Source: an uncultured Caryophanales bacterium (lineage in GTDB: Bacteria > Bacillota_I > Bacilli_A > RFN20 > CAG-826). Taken from it: a stretch of DNA of 7,212 nt. The stretch lies in the NCBI GenBank assembly GCA_947303105.1, contig CAMYXQ010000042.1, positions 1-7,212 on the forward strand, in the 5' to 3' direction. The notes beneath the pieces were generated by a model. The model saw only the letters and a list, made by a program, of their open reading frames with translations, ran no database searches and was not told where the DNA came from. Below, piece after piece: positions 4,866 to 7,212 of this stretch. The number at the start of each line of letters is the position of its first letter. The first letter of the stretch is position 1. A program made the translations under genes and the position numbers.

Positions 4866-5765
4866 ATGGCATACAAAGTATTGGGAGATCGAATCAAGAA
4901 GATTCGTTTAGATCACAACATGTCTCAGCAAGAATTCGCGGAGGCTTTGGGTTATACCCATAAATCGATGATCAATAAAATCGAGACCGGCTTGACCGAT
5001 ATGTCTTTTGATAAGGTCATCAAACTGATTTTGGAATTCAACGTCAACGCGAATGAATTTTTGGATTTATCGGATCATGCCTCTGAAGATTTGATGTTGA
5101 TGGCGGAGAAGGCCGATAAGCCAGATTGGCGAAGAGTCCATCCCCTAAAATCGAAAGACGAAAGCGTGGTTTATGTCAAACCTACATTGATCAATTGCCC
5201 GAATATAAAAGTCGGCGAATATACCTATTTCGATGGCCAGAATTTTCAAAGGCATGTGACCCATCATTATGATTTCATCGGCGACAAATTGATTATCGGC
5301 AGATTCTGTCAGATTGGCAGGGGAGTCGAATTCATCATGAATGGCGCCAATCACCGAATGGATTCGGCATCGTCTTACCCGTTCTACATTTTCAACGGAT
5401 GGAAACAAAATCCTCCCGCAAAAGCGGATTTGCCCCGCAAAGGCGACACCATCATCGGCAACGATGTGTGGATTGGTCAAAATGTGACTTTCTTGCCTGG
5501 CGTGCACGTCGGGAACGGGTGCATCATTGGCGCGAACGCGGTGGTCGGTTCTGATATTCCGCCGTATTCAGTCGTGGTCGGCAACCCCGCCAGAGTCATT
5601 AAAAAAAGATTTGATGACGAAATGATTGAATTGCTCGAAAAACTTCGGTGGTGGGATAAGGCGCCAAATCAAATCCAAAAAATCATCCCCCTTCTTTCTA
5701 ATGGCGATATTGACTTTGTAAAAGAAGAAATTAAATGCATTTTGGATAAAGACGAATCCGTATAA
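4866..5765 (+). CDS. Fusion of XRE-type HTH and Vat/CatB-family hexapeptide O-acetyltransferase
   Basis: A 299-aa two-domain protein. Residues 5-67 are an XRE (Cro/C1) helix-turn-helix: LGDRIKKIRLDHNMSQQEFA (6-25) with recognition helix near THKSMINKIE (31-40). After a linker (about 68-95), residues 96-299 follow the xenobiotic acetyltransferase (Vat/CatB) family throughout: VGEYTYFDG (116-124), GRFCQIGRGV (145-154), FIMNGANHRMD (156-166) with catalytic His163, YPF-x2-FNGW (171-179), KGDTIIGNDVWIG (192-204) and VVVGNPARVIKKRF (236-249), then the C-terminal helix with LRWWD. These enzymes are trimeric left-handed beta-helices that acetylate streptogramin A or chloramphenicol with acetyl-CoA; the actual substrate here is unknown. 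Vat proteins normally have about 210 residues and no HTH. AAAGGAG lies 5 bases before the ATG. Base composition is lower in GC than neighbouring genes, suggesting transfer. The gene is monocistronic with its own terminator. Confidence 0.93.
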   Translation: MAYKVLGDRIKKIRLDHNMSQQEFAEALGYTHKSMINKIETGLTDMSFDKVIKLILEFNVNANEFLDLSDHASEDLMLMAEKADKPDWRRVHPLKSKDESVVYVKPTLINCPNIKVGEYTYFDGQNFQRHVTHHYDFIGDKLIIGRFCQIGRGVEFIMNGANHRMDSASSYPFYIFNGWKQNPPAKADLPRKGDTIIGNDVWIGQNVTFLPGVHVGNGCIIGANAVVGSDIPPYSVVVGNPARVIKKRFDDEMIELLEKLRWWDKAPNQIQKIIPLLSNGDIDFVKEEIKCILDKDESV

Positions 5766-5784
5766 AATCTGGCTTCGTATTATC

Positions 5785-5812
5785 AAGACTTCAAATTGTT
5801 TGAAGTCTTTTT
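5785..5812 (+). terminator. Rho-independent terminator of the HTH-Vat gene
   Basis: AAGACTTCAAA (5785-5795) pairs perfectly with TTTGAAGTCTT (5799-5809), an 11-bp stem with loop TTG, running into TTTTT. Confidence 0.93.
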
Positions 5813-5843
5813 ATTTAACGCCCGTCCCCTGCGGCGCATCTTA

Positions 5844-5877
5844 TTTAAACAATCATCTTTTGATGGTATTGTTTAAA
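5844..5877 (+). promoter_or_regulatory. Inverted repeat over the predicted promoter of the modular lipoprotein gene
   Basis: TTTAAACAAT (5844-5853) and ATTGTTTAAA (5868-5877) are a perfect 10-bp inverted repeat; inside it CATC and GATG pair across TTTT. A plausible promoter lies within: TTTAAA (5844-5849), 17 bases, then an extended -10 TGG-TATTGT (5864-5872), start near 5879. The left arm covers the -35 and the right arm the -10, as an operator for a dimeric regulator would. AGGAG (5881-5885) lies 7 bases before the ATG. Confidence 0.6.
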
Positions 5878-5892
5878 ATGAGGAGATCTCTC

Positions 5893-7212
5893 ATGAAAAA
5901 ATTCGCTGCTATCGCCTTTCTTTTCTCCCTCACCATTTTCGGCTGCACCAATACGAATGAATCTGGCGCCGGCCACAAACACACCTACTCATCCGAATGG
6001 ACCTATAACAATGAAGCCCATTGGCATGCCGCCACCTGCGAGCATACCAGCGAAACAAAGGACTACGCCGCCCATACTTACAAGGCTTGGGTGATCGATC
6101 GTCCCGCCTCCGTCGAAGCGGCTGGCTCCAAGCATCGCGACTGCAAAGTCTGCCCTTATGTCGAGGTCCAAGCGATCCCCATCCTCGCCCATGAGCATCA
6201 ACCGGGCGCTCCGACGGAAGAAGACCGCATTGAACCGACCTGCGTGGATACGGGTTCATATTACGAAGTCACCCGCTGCGAGTTATGCGGCGAGGAACTG
6301 AGCCGCGTCCATCACACGATCCCGGCGACCGGTCAGCATGGCTCGGCCACCCGCGAAGAGAATCGCGTCGAACCGACCTGCGGTCAGGATGGAACCTATG
6401 ACAAAGTGACCTATTGCCCCGTCTGCGGGCAGGAATTCAGTCGCACGCGCGAATATATCCCGGCGACGGGAAATCATCTGCACGTCCATTATGAAGTGAT
6501 CTTCCGCGAAGACCCGACTTGCACCGAACCGGGATTCGAATATGGCCAATACATCTGCGATGACTGCGGGATGGTGGTTGGTGACAATGCGGACAATATG
6601 GAGCTTGAAGCCCTCGGCCACGACTATGTTGGCGTCGTCACCGACCCGACCTATGACGCGGCGGGCTATACGACCTATACCTGCTCGCGTTGCGGCGATA
6701 CCTATACCGAACCCGGCGAACCCAGATTAGAGCATCACTATAGCGAAGAATGGTCAACCGATTGGAATACCCATTATCACGCCTGCACCGATCCGGGCTA
6801 TGAGGATCTGAAAGCCGATGTGGCCGACCATGTTTTCGAATCGTCCTTCGTCGCCCCGTCGTACGACGAAAGCACCGACACTTGGGTCGACGGCTATTTG
6901 TTCCGTCATTGCACCGTCTGCGGTCGCGACAACACCGTGGCGATGACCAAAGAGCAATACGATATGAACGTCAGTTTGGGCCGCTTCCCCGAAGTCGATG
7001 GCGATACGGTCTATTACGGTCTATATCCCGATGAGCTCATCACCGACCCCAACGGGATCGAAACAATGCAGGAAGCCCAAGCCGCGGCCCATAAGTATGG
7101 CAACGACGTCGTATTCCCCTACGTGGGCAAAATGTATCGCAAAGCGGTGGCTAAGAACGATGGCAACGGTTATACCGGGACCACCAGAGGCCAAGCGTAT
7201 TACTTCACCATG
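5893..7212 (+). CDS. Large Cys/His-rich modular lipoprotein, 3' end outside window
   Basis: At least 440 residues, open to the window end. The N-terminus MKKFAAIAFLFSLTIFGC is a lipoprotein signal with Cys18 as the lipidated residue, so the protein is expected outside the cell on the membrane. Then come repeated modules. An aromatic/His module H-x-YSxEW...H-[WY]-HA occurs at 30-49 and again at 281-298. Six CxxC pairs sit at C84, C129, C175, C222, C264 and C340, five of them followed by G. Most are preceded by EPTC/DPTC with a glycine 4 residues later, and some are followed by PATGxH, giving units of about 45-50 residues. From about 360, GRFPEVDGDTVYYGLYPD (363-380) begins a different domain that resembles the FGxYPQ-type start of DUF6273-like domains in gut Bacilli. 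The many Cys and His suggest metal binding or disulfides; function unknown. ATG 5893 has AGGAG 7 bases upstream. Confidence 0.85.
   Translation, partial: MKKFAAIAFLFSLTIFGCTNTNESGAGHKHTYSSEWTYNNEAHWHAATCEHTSETKDYAAHTYKAWVIDRPASVEAAGSKHRDCKVCPYVEVQAIPILAHEHQPGAPTEEDRIEPTCVDTGSYYEVTRCELCGEELSRVHHTIPATGQHGSATREENRVEPTCGQDGTYDKVTYCPVCGQEFSRTREYIPATGNHLHVHYEVIFREDPTCTEPGFEYGQYICDDCGMVVGDNADNMELEALGHDYVGVVTDPTYDAAGYTTYTCSRCGDTYTEPGEPRLEHHYSEEWSTDWNTHYHACTDPGYEDLKADVADHVFESSFVAPSYDESTDTWVDGYLFRHCTVCGRDNTVAMTKEQYDMNVSLGRFPEVDGDTVYYGLYPDELITDPNGIETMQEAQAAAHKYGNDVVFPYVGKMYRKAVAKNDGNGYTGTTRGQAYYFTM

Noticed and set aside
5841..5880. Inverted repeat at 5844-5877 as a terminator or mobile-element end
   Set aside because: No T run follows on either strand, and no transposase or target duplication is seen; it coincides with promoter elements.
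5930..6957. Several minus-strand and one + strand (6542-6730) frames inside the modular lipoprotein gene
   Set aside because: The long lipoprotein frame from 5893 has start signals, a lipobox and repeated motifs; the others are low-complexity shadows of its repeats.
1..7212. CRISPR array, insertion sequence or rRNA
   Set aside because: No regularly spaced direct repeats with spacers, no transposase frame with terminal inverted repeats, and no rRNA-like conserved stretches were found on reading both strands.
1..7212. Alternative genetic code (TGA as Trp)
   Set aside because: TGA ends the acidic protein, the AbrB-like gene and the cyclophilin at natural domain ends, while Trp codons are TGG; the standard code applies.

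Overview
The window is chromosomal DNA of a low-to-moderate-GC Gram-positive bacterium. AGGAGG-type ribosome binding sites, SigA-like promoters, short leaders, U-tailed hairpin terminators, lipobox signal peptides without any outer-membrane feature, and a tRNA with encoded CCA all point to Firmicutes/Bacilli. Cys-rich modular lipoproteins ending in a YGLYP-type motif remind me of uncultured gut Bacilli (RF39/Erysipelotrichia-like lineages). That placement is inference. TGA is used as a stop (three genes) and Trp is TGG, so the code is standard, not the Mycoplasma code.

Layout, all on the + strand. (1) 1-1600, cell-surface part: the 3' end of an acidic protein with two tandem Ig-like repeats, then a lipoprotein with a beta-solenoid built on an exact 19-residue period (DUF4097-like); each ends in a clear terminator. 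(2) 1602-2916: rarA (mgsA), a replication-fork AAA+ ATPase, apparently read from a leaderless transcript. (3) 2926-3145: a self-contained microgene (promoter, AGGAGG, 37 codons, terminator) of unknown function. (4) 3151-4463: a tightly coupled three-gene operon (AbrB/VapB-type antitoxin-like regulator, cyclophilin PPIase, GNAT acetyltransferase), both junctions being 4-base ATGA overlaps. (5) 4461-4582: promoter and tRNA-Leu(UAG), then a terminator. (6) 4583-5820: a more AT-rich accessory segment downstream of the tRNA, with a truncated KilA-N gene and an unusual fusion of an XRE helix-turn-helix to a Vat/CatB-type hexapeptide acetyltransferase, preceded by a palindrome and overlapping hairpins that look regulatory. 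(7) 5844-7212: a large Cys/His-rich modular lipoprotein that runs off the window, with a 10-bp inverted repeat over its predicted promoter.

The genes do not form one pathway. The window reads as conserved housekeeping units (rarA, cyclophilin, tRNA) mixed with surface lipoproteins and one accessory insertion at a tRNA-Leu. The most unusual object is the HTH-Vat fusion with its own candidate operator, which could be a self-regulated antibiotic-acetylating enzyme. Next are the uncharacterised 37-aa microprotein and the orphan antitoxin translationally coupled to a cyclophilin.
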